Of a DNA stretch of 64,000 nucleotides, positions 17,042 to 25,546 are shown in pieces. A program made the position numbers and the translations under genes. Position 1 is the first letter of the stretch, and every line of letters starts with the position of its first letter. The notes beneath the pieces were generated by a model. The model was not told the DNA's origin. It made no database searches and saw only the letters and a list, made by a program, of their open reading frames with translations. Source of the DNA: Nitratireductor sp. XY-223 (lineage in GTDB: Bacteria > Pseudomonadota > Alphaproteobacteria > Rhizobiales > Rhizobiaceae); contig NZ_SPNT01000007.1 of NCBI RefSeq assembly GCF_004959855.1, forward strand, positions 124,001 to 188,000, given 5' to 3'.

Positions 17042-18301
17042 ATGTTCAAATTCAGCAGACGAAACATCCTGAAGTCATCGGTTGCAGCCATCGCCGCAGC
17101 CACCTTGGCAACGCCCCTATTGGCCGCCGATCCGATCGTCCTCGGCGTTCCTACCGCGCAGTCAGGACCGGTCGGCGTCGCCGATCAGCAGGACTGGCTG
17201 AACGGCGTCACCATGGCGGTCGAGGAAATCAACGCCGCCGGCGGCGTCAACGGCCGGATGATCGAGACCAAGGTGGTCGATATCGATATCCTGACACCCG
17301 AAGGCACGGTGGCCGCCTTCCAGAATCTTGCCGAATCCGGCGTCCACGCCATCGCCTCGTCCTTCGTACTTATTCCGCAACCGGCGATGGATGCCGCCGC
17401 CGCATCCGGCGTTCCCTATCTGCACGGCAACACACAGATGGCATCGCTGGATCTCTTCAAGTCGGACCCGCAGAAATACCGCAACATCTTCCAGATCGAC
17501 GTGGCGGAGACGTGGTACGGCTCCGGCTTCATCAAGTTCCTGTCGAACCTGAAGGAATCCGGCCAGTGGACGCCGAAGAACAACAAGGTCCACATCGTTC
17601 AGGAGCAAATCGCCTATACGCAGGTGATCTCCAAGGCGACGCAGGACGCCATTGCCGCGTCCGGGGGCGAGTGGGAACTCGGCGCGGTGACGGACATCCA
17701 GTTCCCGGTCCAGGACTGGTCCCCGGTCATGCGCGCACTGAAGGAAACCGATGCCGGCATCATCATGATCGACCACTGGGTTGCCGCGGAACTCGCCGCC
17801 TTCGCGCAGACATTCGCGGTCGATCCGGTCGAGGGAGCGCTGGTCTATCTGCAATACGGGCCGTCGCAGCCGGAATTCCTTGATCTGGCCGGCGAAGCCG
17901 CCAACGGCTTCATCTGGGGATCGGTCATCGGGACCTATGCCGACGAGCCTGGCAAGGCGTTCCGCGAGACCTACCAGGAGCGGTTCCCGGGCACGATGGG
18001 CATGGTCTATACCGGCTCGGGCTACGACACCGCCAAACTGCTGGCAAAAGTCTGGGAAAACACCGATCCTTCCGACTTCGACGCCGTCGGGGACGCCATC
18101 CGCGGCATCAACTACCGCGGCGTTGCCGGCACCTATACGTTCGACAATGACAGCCAGTCCGGCACCAGCTATCCGAACCAGACGGACGATCCCGAGGCCG
18201 GCCAGGCGCACCTGATCTTCCAGGTGCAAGACGGCGCGCACAGGATCATATCGCCGCCGCCCTACAACGAGGTGGATTTCGAGCCCGCATTCTGGATGTA
18301 G
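17042..18301 (+). CDS. ABC transporter substrate-binding protein, Tat-type signal (amide/branched-chain amino acid family)
   Basis: The 419-residue protein begins MFKFSRRNILKSSVAAIAAATLA, a twin-arginine (S-R-R-N-I-L-K) signal with an Ala-rich h-region and likely cleavage near LLAAD. The mature part is a type I periplasmic-binding fold: IVLGVPTAQSGPVGVADQQDWLNGVTMAVEEINAAGGVNGR and later IIMIDHWVAAELAAFAQTF. It is the first gene of an importer operon that runs straight into dimethylformamidase genes, so it probably binds an amide or related small polar nitrogen compound. Export already folded by Tat is common for this subfamily. A GAGGGAGACGAAAC ribosome site precedes the ATG. There is a 123-base gap upstream that should hold the promoter. 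Confidence 0.9.
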   Translation: MFKFSRRNILKSSVAAIAAATLATPLLAADPIVLGVPTAQSGPVGVADQQDWLNGVTMAVEEINAAGGVNGRMIETKVVDIDILTPEGTVAAFQNLAESGVHAIASSFVLIPQPAMDAAAASGVPYLHGNTQMASLDLFKSDPQKYRNIFQIDVAETWYGSGFIKFLSNLKESGQWTPKNNKVHIVQEQIAYTQVISKATQDAIAASGGEWELGAVTDIQFPVQDWSPVMRALKETDAGIIMIDHWVAAELAAFAQTFAVDPVEGALVYLQYGPSQPEFLDLAGEAANGFIWGSVIGTYADEPGKAFRETYQERFPGTMGMVYTGSGYDTAKLLAKVWENTDPSDFDAVGDAIRGINYRGVAGTYTFDNDSQSGTSYPNQTDDPEAGQAHLIFQVQDGAHRIISPPPYNEVDFEPAFWM

Positions 18302-18306
18302 GCCCG

Positions 18307-19044
18307 GTGAGCATGGCCGAACAACGGGGCATCTTCGGCTGCCGGGGGATCGACATTTCCTTCGGCGGCCGGCCGATCCTCAGGCAAGTCGCACTGCATG
18401 TGGACAACCGGGAGGTGCTCGGCCTCGTCGGCCCGAACGGGGCCGGCAAGACGTCGCTCTTCGAGGTACTGTGCGGACGCTACACGCCGAGTGCCGGCAA
18501 TGTCTGGATGGACAGCGAGGACATCACCGGGCTTTCGGTGCACGACAGGGCAAGGAAAGGGCTTGCCCGGACCTATCAGAGCCCGGTCGTGCCTTCGGCG
18601 ATGACGGCAGCCGAAGTGTTCCGCGCCGCCCGGTTCTCGCACCGGCCTTATCTGACGCGTTTCGACGCCGAGTGGGGCTGCCACCTCGCCCATTTCCACG
18701 TGCGTTGGGACACGCCGGCCGGCGCGCTCGACACGTTCGACCGGCGCAAGCTGCTGCTTGCCTGCCTGCTGATGCGCCGGCCGACGGTGCTCCTGCTGGA
18801 CGAGCCGGCCTCGGGGCTGATCAATTCGGAAATCGACGAACTCGATCTCGTCATCCGCCGCCTCGTCGATGAATACGCCATCGGCGCGATCCTCATCGAA
18901 CATCGACTCGAACTGCTTTCGGCGATCGCCGATCGGACCGTCGTGCTCGATCTCGGCGAGGTGATCGCCACCGGCACACCACGACAGGTCTTCGACGATC
19001 CGCGTGTGCTTGCAGCCTATTTCGAGGAACCGGCGCATGCCTGA
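18307..19044 (+). CDS. Branched-chain amino acid/amide ABC transporter ATP-binding protein (LivG type), degenerate signature
   Basis: The 245-residue protein has Walker A GPNGAGKTS and Walker B VLLLDEPASGL with the LivG-like lead ISFGGRPILRQVALHV. The ABC signature, normally LSYGQ or LSGGQ before the RR/RK, reads LDTFDRRK here, so the conserved Ser and Gly are gone. This predicts one degenerate ATP site in the LivF/LivG pair, because LivF (next gene) keeps LSGGE. A GTG start at 18307 fits the close spacing after the binding-protein stop, and an ATG two codons later is the alternative. The end overlaps the next ATG by 8 bases. It drives import of the presumed amide. Confidence 0.87.
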   Translation: MSMAEQRGIFGCRGIDISFGGRPILRQVALHVDNREVLGLVGPNGAGKTSLFEVLCGRYTPSAGNVWMDSEDITGLSVHDRARKGLARTYQSPVVPSAMTAAEVFRAARFSHRPYLTRFDAEWGCHLAHFHVRWDTPAGALDTFDRRKLLLACLLMRRPTVLLLDEPASGLINSEIDELDLVIRRLVDEYAIGAILIEHRLELLSAIADRTVVLDLGEVIATGTPRQVFDDPRVLAAYFEEPAHA

Positions 19045-19735
19045 AGTCCTGACGATACACGGCCTCACCGCCGGTTACGGCCCGCTGCGCGTGCTGCACG
19101 AGATCGATTTCCACGTCGAGGAAGGCGAACGCGTCGGACTGGTCGGCCTTAACGGCCACGGCAAGACGACGCTGTTCCGCGCCGTATCGCACCTGGTCGG
19201 CTGGCAGAACGGCTCGATCAGGCTGAACGGCGAGGAGATCGGCGGCGCGCGTTCGCTCGGACCCGGACGGCGGACCTCCGGGATCGTGCGCAAGGGCCTT
19301 GCCATGACGCCGCAGGGCGATGCCATCTTCCCGGGCCTGACGGTGCGCCAGCACCTCGACTGCGGCGCTTATTCGCGTCTGGCGTGGCGCGAGCGCCGAA
19401 AGCGGCGCGACAGGGTGATGGACATCTTCCCGCCGCTCCGCAAGCTGGAGGACGCCCTCGTCGGCAAACTTTCGGGCGGCGAGCGCCGCATGGTCTCCGT
19501 TGGCCGCGCGCTGATGGTGGAGGCCTCGCTCTATCTCATCGACGAGCCGTCGCTCGGGCTCGCCCCGAAGATCTCGGCATCGGTGATCGAGGCTCTGTTC
19601 TCGCTGCCGACGGAAGGCCGGGCGATGGTGATCGCCGAGCAGAACGTGGCGCTGCTGACCGGCCGGGTGGACCGCATGATCGGCATGCATGCCGGACGCC
19701 TGCGCGGCGACGTCGGCCATGTGGGGCTGGAATAG
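19037..19735 (+). CDS. ABC transporter ATP-binding protein (LivF type)
   Basis: The 232-residue protein has Walker A GLNGHGKTT, signature LSGGERRMVSVGRAL and Walker B LYLIDEPSLGLAP, then VIAEQNVALL with the switch region. The ATG at 19037 overlaps the end of the upstream ATPase gene (ATGCCTGA), the usual translational coupling; a longer in-frame reading has no family similarity. The protein pairs with the LivG-type ATPase to energise the two permeases that follow. All motifs are intact, so it supplies the signature for the functional site of the pair. Confidence 0.92.
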   Translation: MPEVLTIHGLTAGYGPLRVLHEIDFHVEEGERVGLVGLNGHGKTTLFRAVSHLVGWQNGSIRLNGEEIGGARSLGPGRRTSGIVRKGLAMTPQGDAIFPGLTVRQHLDCGAYSRLAWRERRKRRDRVMDIFPPLRKLEDALVGKLSGGERRMVSVGRALMVEASLYLIDEPSLGLAPKISASVIEALFSLPTEGRAMVIAEQNVALLTGRVDRMIGMHAGRLRGDVGHVGLE

Positions 19736-19743
19736 GTACCGGC

Positions 19744-20673
19744 ATGGACGTTCTGGGAACCATCATCCACGGGCTCAACCTAGCCGCCATCTACGGACTG
19801 ATGGCGATCGGGATATCGATCCTGTGGTCGTCCGTCGGCATGATCAACATGGCGCACGGCGCGACCTTTGCCATCTCCGGCTACGCCGCCTGGATCGCCT
19901 CGTCGGCGGCCAAGCCGCTCATCGCCGCGGCCTTCGGAAAGACCGTGATGGCGAAGCTCGCCATGGCCGGCGTCACGGTCGGCGCGGGCACGCTGGCCGG
20001 CGCGGTTTTCGGCGCCATCATCTACCTGCTCGCCTTCCTGCCGATCCACGACAAGCCCAATTTCGCGGTCCGCTCGCTGATCGTGACGCTGGCGATCAAC
20101 CTGGCGACCGTGCAGATCCTGCTGTGGTTCTTCGGGCCGCGCCAGCGCGGACTGCCGAAACTGTTCGGCTTCGGCAAGTTCGAGATCCTCGGCGTGCCGA
20201 TCCGCTACGACCAGGCCGGGGCGATCCTGTCGACGGCCATCATCCTGGGTCTCGTGCTATTCTGGCTTCGGGTCTCGCGCAAGGGTCTGGAGATCCGGGC
20301 GATGATGCAGAACCCGGAAGGCGCCGTCCTGTCCGGCATCTCGGTGCGCTGGACGGCGCTACCGGTCACCATGCTGACCGGCGCGCTTGCAGGGCTGGCC
20401 GCCATCTTGTTGTCGCAGACCATATTCGTCAGCCCGACAGCGGGGGCCCTGCCGCTGATCAAGGGCCTCACCATCGCGCTGCTCGGCGGTCTCGGATCGG
20501 TGCCGGGGGCTGTCGCCGGCGCGGTGGTGATCGGCTTCCTGGAGGCGACCGTGGGCGCCCTGCCCTTCCTCGGGCAGCGCTACGTGCTGTTCGCCCAGTT
20601 CCTGTTCATCATTACGGTCCTGATCATCCGCCCGCGCGGTCTCGGCGGCCTGCTGGACGAAACCCGGGAGTAG
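19744..20673 (+). CDS. ABC transporter permease (LivH type)
   Basis: The 309-residue protein is an inner-membrane permease with about eight hydrophobic segments. It starts IIHGLNLAAIYGLMAIGISILWSSVGMINMAHGA and carries the conserved cytoplasmic loop RKGLEIRAMMQNPEGAVLSGISV (the EAA-like ATPase contact). It ends with IRPRGLGGLL, the characteristic LivH/LivM tail. It forms the channel with the LivM-type protein from the next gene and imports the ligand caught by the Tat-exported binding protein. The start ATG follows the LivF stop by 8 bases, and the stop is 4 bases before the next gene. Confidence 0.92.
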   Translation: MDVLGTIIHGLNLAAIYGLMAIGISILWSSVGMINMAHGATFAISGYAAWIASSAAKPLIAAAFGKTVMAKLAMAGVTVGAGTLAGAVFGAIIYLLAFLPIHDKPNFAVRSLIVTLAINLATVQILLWFFGPRQRGLPKLFGFGKFEILGVPIRYDQAGAILSTAIILGLVLFWLRVSRKGLEIRAMMQNPEGAVLSGISVRWTALPVTMLTGALAGLAAILLSQTIFVSPTAGALPLIKGLTIALLGGLGSVPGAVAGAVVIGFLEATVGALPFLGQRYVLFAQFLFIITVLIIRPRGLGGLLDETRE

Positions 20674-20677
20674 CGGC

Positions 20678-22198
20678 ATGGCGCGGGACAAGAAATTCTA
20701 CCTGATCGGCCAGCGCCCGCGCGAATTGCTGTTCTATCCGCCGGGCAGTGCGCCGCTGCGGCGCCGGCGCCTGCCGGGAACCCGAAGGCACCTTCTCAAG
20801 TGGCGCAGCCGCGCCAACCCCAAGTCGCTGAGACAGGAGCGCCGGCTGGCCGACAAGCGCCCGCTCTGGTGGACGATCGGCCTTGGCGCGCTGCTCGTCG
20901 CGACGCCGTTTCTGTCCAATTCGATGATCACGATTGCCGCCATCTTCTGCATGTTCGCCGCCATCAACGTGCTTTGGACCCTGGTGATCGGCACGGCCGG
21001 GATCTTCTCACTCGCAACGCTCGCCATCGTCGGCATCGGCGGCTATGCCGCCGCGGTGCTCAATGTGTGGCTTGGCCTGCCCTGGCCGCTCATGTTCGCG
21101 GCCGGCGGCCTCGCCGGACTGTTCGTCGGCGGTTTCCTGGCGCTGCCGTCGACACGGCTCGACGGGCTCTATTACGCGCTGCTCACTATGGGCTTTGCCG
21201 AGATCTGCCGGGTCTTCGTGGTACAGCTCAAGGCACTGGGGCCGACGAACGGCTCCATCAACAATGTCGGAAGCTTCATCCCCAAGGACTGGTTCCTGCA
21301 GCGCCCCGGCCTGCTGCTCGGTTTCGGCGGTGCCTTCCTGCTGCTGCTCCTGTCGCTGCTGATCTTCCGCATCGTCAATTCGGAGCGGCTGGGCATGCTG
21401 CTGCAGACCGCGCGCGAGGAGGAAGCTTACGCGGAAGCCGTCGGCATCGATTACCGGCGTGCGCGCATGTATGTCTTCCTGATCACATCCGGAGGGCTCG
21501 GCGTCATCGGCGCGTTCTACGCAATGTTCTACATGTCGATCTCGCCGTCGATCTTTTCGCTCGACCAGTTGCTCTTGCTGTTCGCGATGATCGTGATCGG
21601 CGGGCTCGGCCGGTCCGAGGGCGCCGTCATCGGCACCGCTGTCGTCGTCCTCATCGATAAGGGCATGCTGGAGCTCGGGCCGCCGCGCATTCTCCTCATC
21701 GCCGCGATCATGCTCGTCGTGACGCTGTTTGCCAATAACGGCCTTGTCGGCATCCGCGAGCAGTTCCGCAACTACCGCAACCGCAAGAGATCAGAGGCGC
21801 GCGCGCGTCGCACCGAAAAGGGAGGTGAGGTCATGCCGGAAGAAGCCATCGAATTCACCGACAAGCAGGAGATCTACTACCGCCGCTTCCAGAAGCGCCT
21901 GCGGGATCATCTGAAAACGCTGATCACCGACGAATTGATCGAGGAACATCGCAAAAGCCCCCTCGGAAAACACTCCGATGCGCTCAACCGTGTGCTGAAC
22001 TATTTCCGCCGCGGCGAGATGGCCGACAAATACGCCATCATGCGCCAGCCGGACGGGTTCCACCGCTACAAGATCATCGCGTTTTCCGGCGAGCGCGGCG
22101 CCCCGCCGCGGCTGGTCGACGACAGGATTTATGAAGATATCAACGAGGCTTATCACGCCGTTTTCCTGTTGCGCGTGAACGACCTTCTGGAAAGCTGA
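20678..22198 (+). CDS. LivM-type ABC permease fused in frame to dimethylformamidase small subunit
   Basis: The 506-residue open frame has three parts. Residues 1-65 are a basic cytoplasmic leader unusual for LivM. Residues ~66-355 are the permease, with IAAIFCMFAAINVLWTLVIG, FSLATLAIVGIGGYAAAVL and the loop REEEAYAEAVGIDYRRARMYVF. From residue 386 (MPEEAIEFTDKQ) to the end it is a soluble, charged ~121-residue domain. Its position directly before the large subunit gene and its size fit the small (alpha) subunit of N,N-dimethylformamidase. No stop separates the two, and the linker is basic (NYRNRKRSEARARRTEK), which by the positive-inside rule puts the extra domain in the cytoplasm. A strong internal ribosome site and ATG at 21833 could also give the small subunit alone. 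Confidence 0.8.
   Translation: MARDKKFYLIGQRPRELLFYPPGSAPLRRRRLPGTRRHLLKWRSRANPKSLRQERRLADKRPLWWTIGLGALLVATPFLSNSMITIAAIFCMFAAINVLWTLVIGTAGIFSLATLAIVGIGGYAAAVLNVWLGLPWPLMFAAGGLAGLFVGGFLALPSTRLDGLYYALLTMGFAEICRVFVVQLKALGPTNGSINNVGSFIPKDWFLQRPGLLLGFGGAFLLLLLSLLIFRIVNSERLGMLLQTAREEEAYAEAVGIDYRRARMYVFLITSGGLGVIGAFYAMFYMSISPSIFSLDQLLLLFAMIVIGGLGRSEGAVIGTAVVVLIDKGMLELGPPRILLIAAIMLVVTLFANNGLVGIREQFRNYRNRKRSEARARRTEKGGEVMPEEAIEFTDKQEIYYRRFQKRLRDHLKTLITDELIEEHRKSPLGKHSDALNRVLNYFRRGEMADKYAIMRQPDGFHRYKIIAFSGERGAPPRLVDDRIYEDINEAYHAVFLLRVNDLLES
21819..21832 (+). promoter_or_regulatory. Internal ribosome binding site in front of the dimethylformamidase small-subunit start
   Basis: Within the open frame of the permease, GGGAGGTGAGGTC stands immediately before ATGCCGGAAG at 21833. 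This is a near-ideal Shine-Dalgarno sequence (GGAGGTGA) at 5-6 bases spacing. Its presence inside an uninterrupted reading frame argues that the domain after it is, or recently was, a separate gene. Confidence 0.75.
21833..22198 (+). CDS. dmfA1: N,N-dimethylformamidase small (alpha) subunit-like protein, start nested in the permease frame
   Basis: Read from the internal ATG, this is a 121-residue protein: helical and highly charged (YYRRFQKRLRDHLKTLI), then a small mixed domain (GFHRYKIIAFSG, DDRIYEDINEAYHAVFLLRVNDLL). The small subunit of characterised dimethylformamidases is about 15 kDa and is encoded just upstream of the large subunit, as here (4 bases). It is thought to cap and stabilise the large subunit in an alpha2beta2 or larger assembly. 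The reading frame is continuous with the permease, so expression could be separate, fused or both. Identification rests on position, size and partner, more than on motifs I can verify. Confidence 0.68.
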   Translation: MPEEAIEFTDKQEIYYRRFQKRLRDHLKTLITDELIEEHRKSPLGKHSDALNRVLNYFRRGEMADKYAIMRQPDGFHRYKIIAFSGERGAPPRLVDDRIYEDINEAYHAVFLLRVNDLLES

Positions 22199-22202
22199 CG
22201 CC

Positions 22203-24512
22203 ATGACCAACACCCGCATATTCGGCTACGCCGACCCGCTCAATCCGAAGGCGGGCGATGCTGTCGATTTCATGATTTCGGTCGAGGGCCGGCACGAGGT
22301 CGAGACCAAGCTCGTCCGCCTGGTCCATGGCGACGAGAACCCGGAGGGTCCCGGCTTCATCGAGGAGGAGATCGAGACCGACCTGCCGAGCTGGCTGAAC
22401 GTCAAGCGGCAATACACACAGGTCGGCTCCTTCGCACGGTGCGATGATCCTGATCGCAGGCTGGACGGGCTGCAGAGTTTCACTGTCTTCGCCCACATCT
22501 GCCCCACCCTTCCCAAGGCCGAGCGGCAGATGATCATGGGCCGCTGGGCGATCGAGGGAAACCGCGGCTACGGGCTCGGCATCGATCCCGACGGCCATGT
22601 CTCGCTGTGGATCGGCGACGGCGAGAGCGTCGACCAGATCACCACCGAGATTCCTCTGGTTCCCCGCGCCTGGTACTTTGTCGCCGCGCGTTTCGACGGG
22701 CAAAGCGGCGAAGCGGAACTGCACGTCATCAACTGCGTCAATCCTTGGAATTCGCGCATTTCCACCGTCGTTCCCTTCGAGGACGACAGCTGGATCAAGG
22801 AAACGCTGCGCGTCAGACCGGCGGCGACGGCGGACGATGCGGTGTTTCACCTGGCCGCCGCGACGGCCTGGAACCGCCAGCGCGGGACGTACGCCTCGTT
22901 CTTGTACAACGGCAAGATCGACCGCTCGGGTGTCTATGACCGGGTGCTTTCGCGCGAGGAGATTACCGCCCTTTCCGGTGGCGCGGCACCTACAGCCGAC
23001 GGTCTCGTCGCCTATTGGGACCCGACGGTCGGGATCACCGAGACGGGTGTCGACGACCGGATCGTCGACACCGGCCCGCACGGGCTCGACCTTGCCGGCG
23101 TCAACCGGCCCGTTCGGCTGATGACCGGTTTCAACTGGGCGGGTGCCGACAGCTTTCGGCTGGCGCCGGAAACCTATGGCGGCGTTCATTTCCATGACGA
23201 TGCGCTGACGGACAGCGGCTGGGAGGTCTCGCACAGCCTGCGTCTGCCCGCCAACCTGCGCAGCGGTGTCTACGCGCTGCGCCTGCGCGCCGGCGGCATG
23301 GAAGATCACGTGCCGTTCTTCGTCCGCCCGCAGACCCCGGGCGCGAAGATCGCCGTCCTCATGCCGACCTTCACCTATCTCGCCTACGCCAACGAGCATC
23401 TGGCCTACGAGGCGCCGATCGCCCAGGCGATCGTCGCGCACACGCCGGTGATCGTTGCCGAAGACCTCGAATACAAGAAGCTCGAGGAATTCGGTCTTTC
23501 GACCTACGACCACCACAGCGACGGGGCTGGATGCTGCTACAGCTCCTGGCGCCGGCCGATCATCTCGCTTCGGCCGCGCTACCGGATGCCGGCCATGAAC
23601 TTCCCGTGGGCGCTGCCGGCGGACCTGTCGCTGCTGTGGTGGCTTGAGCATGCCGGCTACGACTACGACATTCTGACCGATCACGACCTGCATGCCGAGG
23701 GCGCCGGTGCGCTCGCGCCCTACAAGGTCGTGCTCAACGGAACGCATCCCGAATACTACTCGGAAGAAATGATGGACGGCACCGAGGACTACCTGCGCGG
23801 CGGCGGCCGGGTGATGTATCTCGGCGGCAACGGCTATTACTGGGTGACGGGCCTGCGCGCGGGCGAGCCGCACTGCATCGAGGTGCGCAAGCTGGACACG
23901 GGGTCCCGCGCCTGGCAGGCCGAACCAGGCGAAGGGCACCTGGCCTGCACCGGCGAGCGCTCGGGCCTGTGGCGTTCGCGCGGGCGGGCGCCGCAGAAGA
24001 TCGTCGGGCTGGGCTTCACCACCGAGGGCATGGACGAAAGCCAGCCCTATGAGCGCATGCCGGACTCCTTTCACAAGCGGGTCTCGTGGATCATGCAGGG
24101 CATCGGCGACGAGGAGCCGATCGGCGATTTCGGCCTCGCGGCGGGCGGATGCGCGGGTGTCGAGCTCGACCGCTATGAACTCGGTCTCGGAACCCCGCCG
24201 CACGCCATGCTGCTGGCCTCGAGCTGGGGCCATTCGGACAATTACCCGCTGGTGTCGGAAGAGATCACCTACGCGTTCCCCGGACGCGGCGGCACCCAGG
24301 ACGCGCAGGTGCGCGGCGACATGATCTACTTCACAACGCCGAATGACGGCGCGGTCTTCGCGGCAGGCTCCATCGCCTGGTCGCAGGCCCTGCCCTGCAA
24401 CGGCGGCGACAACAATGTCGCGCAGATCATGCGCAACCTGCTCGATGCCTTCACCAAAGATGGGAAATTGCCCGGTTCGCAGTATACTGGCGATGAAAAG
24501 CTGTGGCGCTAG
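22203..24512 (+). CDS. dmfA2: N,N-dimethylformamidase large (beta) subunit-like amidohydrolase
   Basis: The 769-residue protein matches the dimethylformamidase beta-subunit family. It has an N-terminal beta domain, a LamG/concanavalin-like sandwich (residues ~90-260: SFTVFAHICPTL, WYFVAARFDGQSGEAELHV) and a Rossmann-like catalytic part with a ThuA/glutaminase-type fold. The known enzyme uses a mononuclear Fe(III) held by two Tyr and one Glu. Equivalent residues here are a Tyr of TYLAYANEH (residue ~395), Tyr435 in LSTYDHHSDG and Glu517 in NGTHPEYYSEE, at spacings close to the Paracoccus enzyme as I recall it. It hydrolyses N-substituted formamides (dimethylformamide to dimethylamine and formate). 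The direct link to an amide-type importer supports an amide substrate, but true DMF specificity is inference. Confidence 0.83.
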   Translation: MTNTRIFGYADPLNPKAGDAVDFMISVEGRHEVETKLVRLVHGDENPEGPGFIEEEIETDLPSWLNVKRQYTQVGSFARCDDPDRRLDGLQSFTVFAHICPTLPKAERQMIMGRWAIEGNRGYGLGIDPDGHVSLWIGDGESVDQITTEIPLVPRAWYFVAARFDGQSGEAELHVINCVNPWNSRISTVVPFEDDSWIKETLRVRPAATADDAVFHLAAATAWNRQRGTYASFLYNGKIDRSGVYDRVLSREEITALSGGAAPTADGLVAYWDPTVGITETGVDDRIVDTGPHGLDLAGVNRPVRLMTGFNWAGADSFRLAPETYGGVHFHDDALTDSGWEVSHSLRLPANLRSGVYALRLRAGGMEDHVPFFVRPQTPGAKIAVLMPTFTYLAYANEHLAYEAPIAQAIVAHTPVIVAEDLEYKKLEEFGLSTYDHHSDGAGCCYSSWRRPIISLRPRYRMPAMNFPWALPADLSLLWWLEHAGYDYDILTDHDLHAEGAGALAPYKVVLNGTHPEYYSEEMMDGTEDYLRGGGRVMYLGGNGYYWVTGLRAGEPHCIEVRKLDTGSRAWQAEPGEGHLACTGERSGLWRSRGRAPQKIVGLGFTTEGMDESQPYERMPDSFHKRVSWIMQGIGDEEPIGDFGLAAGGCAGVELDRYELGLGTPPHAMLLASSWGHSDNYPLVSEEITYAFPGRGGTQDAQVRGDMIYFTTPNDGAVFAAGSIAWSQALPCNGGDNNVAQIMRNLLDAFTKDGKLPGSQYTGDEKLWR

Positions 24513-24542
24513 ACAAATGCCGGCACACCTGGGGAGGAGTGC

Positions 24543-25523
24543 ATGAAGAACAGCCTCAATGCGTTTTCGAATTTCGTGTCCGAAATGCACGAACGCGTGC
24601 GCAACGACGATGCCGAGGGGCTTGCCCGCTGGGCCGTCGGGGAACTGTCCGAAACGCTCGGATTCGACGCCGCCTGGTACGGCTGGGCCGACATCCGGCC
24701 CGAGGGCGTCAACATCCATGCCAATGCGTCCTTGAACCTGCCGGACGACTATTACGACACATGGCTGACCATGTCGGATCAGGATCTTCTGGCCGCGAAG
24801 TTCCTGAAGGCCCCGGATGGCGTTGCCATCTACAACCGCACCGACCGGCTGCAGACCGACGGCATGGTCTATCTGGCCGACAAATACGGCCTGAAGAAAC
24901 TCGCAACCGCCATGCACACGCGCCCGGGGCGCATTGCCTCGTTCTACCTTTCGAGTTACCGGGTCGGGCCCCATTCGCGGGAATGGTCCGATGCCGAACA
25001 GGAGTTCCTGCAATGCGCCGTGGATCAACTTTCCGCGGCCATGAAACTCTCGACGTCGGAGCCCGGAAGGCCGCAGGATCTGGGAGCTGTCTCCATATTC
25101 GTCAATGAGAATGGTATCGGCATCCTTGGCCTTTCAAACCTGCGCGAGCAGCTCGGTGAGATCTGGCCCGAATGGGACGGCGATCATCTGCCGGACCGCC
25201 TTCAAAGCCTGATCGGCGTTCCGGGCGAACACATCCTGACCGACCGTGGCCTTGTCGTTCAGTGCGAGAACGCGCCGGGCCTCGAGGGCATGGGCCTGAA
25301 AAAACTGACGCTGCGCCGGCTGACGCCGTTCGACCTTCTCACTCACCGTGAGCGCGAGGTGGCGCGCACGCTTGCCGCCGGCAAGAGCCACAAGGAGGCA
25401 GCGCGCATCCTCGGCGTCGCGCCGGCGACTATCCGCAACCAGACGCAGGCCATCTATGCCAAGCTCGGCATCGGCAACCGCGCCAGCCTTTCCAACATGG
25501 TTCCGGAAATGCGCGACGGCTGA
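24543..25523 (+). CDS. LuxR-family regulator of the amide-hydrolase cluster
   Basis: This 326-residue protein ends with a LuxR/FixJ helix-turn-helix: LTHREREVARTLAAGKSHKEAARILGVAPATIRNQTQAIYAKLGI, with the recognition helix at APATIRNQTQAIY. The N-terminal ~250 residues have a GAF/autoinducer-domain-like length but no receiver Asp pattern, so it likely senses a small molecule rather than a phosphate. A GGGGAGGAGTGC ribosome site precedes the ATG, 30 bases after the dimethylformamidase gene, so it is co-transcribed with it. LuxR-type regulators are reported next to dimethylformamidase genes, which supports the assignment of the cluster. Confidence 0.85.
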   Translation: MKNSLNAFSNFVSEMHERVRNDDAEGLARWAVGELSETLGFDAAWYGWADIRPEGVNIHANASLNLPDDYYDTWLTMSDQDLLAAKFLKAPDGVAIYNRTDRLQTDGMVYLADKYGLKKLATAMHTRPGRIASFYLSSYRVGPHSREWSDAEQEFLQCAVDQLSAAMKLSTSEPGRPQDLGAVSIFVNENGIGILGLSNLREQLGEIWPEWDGDHLPDRLQSLIGVPGEHILTDRGLVVQCENAPGLEGMGLKKLTLRRLTPFDLLTHREREVARTLAAGKSHKEAARILGVAPATIRNQTQAIYAKLGIGNRASLSNMVPEMRDG

Positions 25524-25546
25524 TCGACGCGGGCGGCAATGAGGCG

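Noticed and set aside
22140-25028. 962-residue open frame on the minus strand
   Set aside because: It lies opposite the dimethylformamidase and LuxR genes, both with clear family motifs. Long antisense frames are common in high-GC DNA, and this one shows no family pattern.
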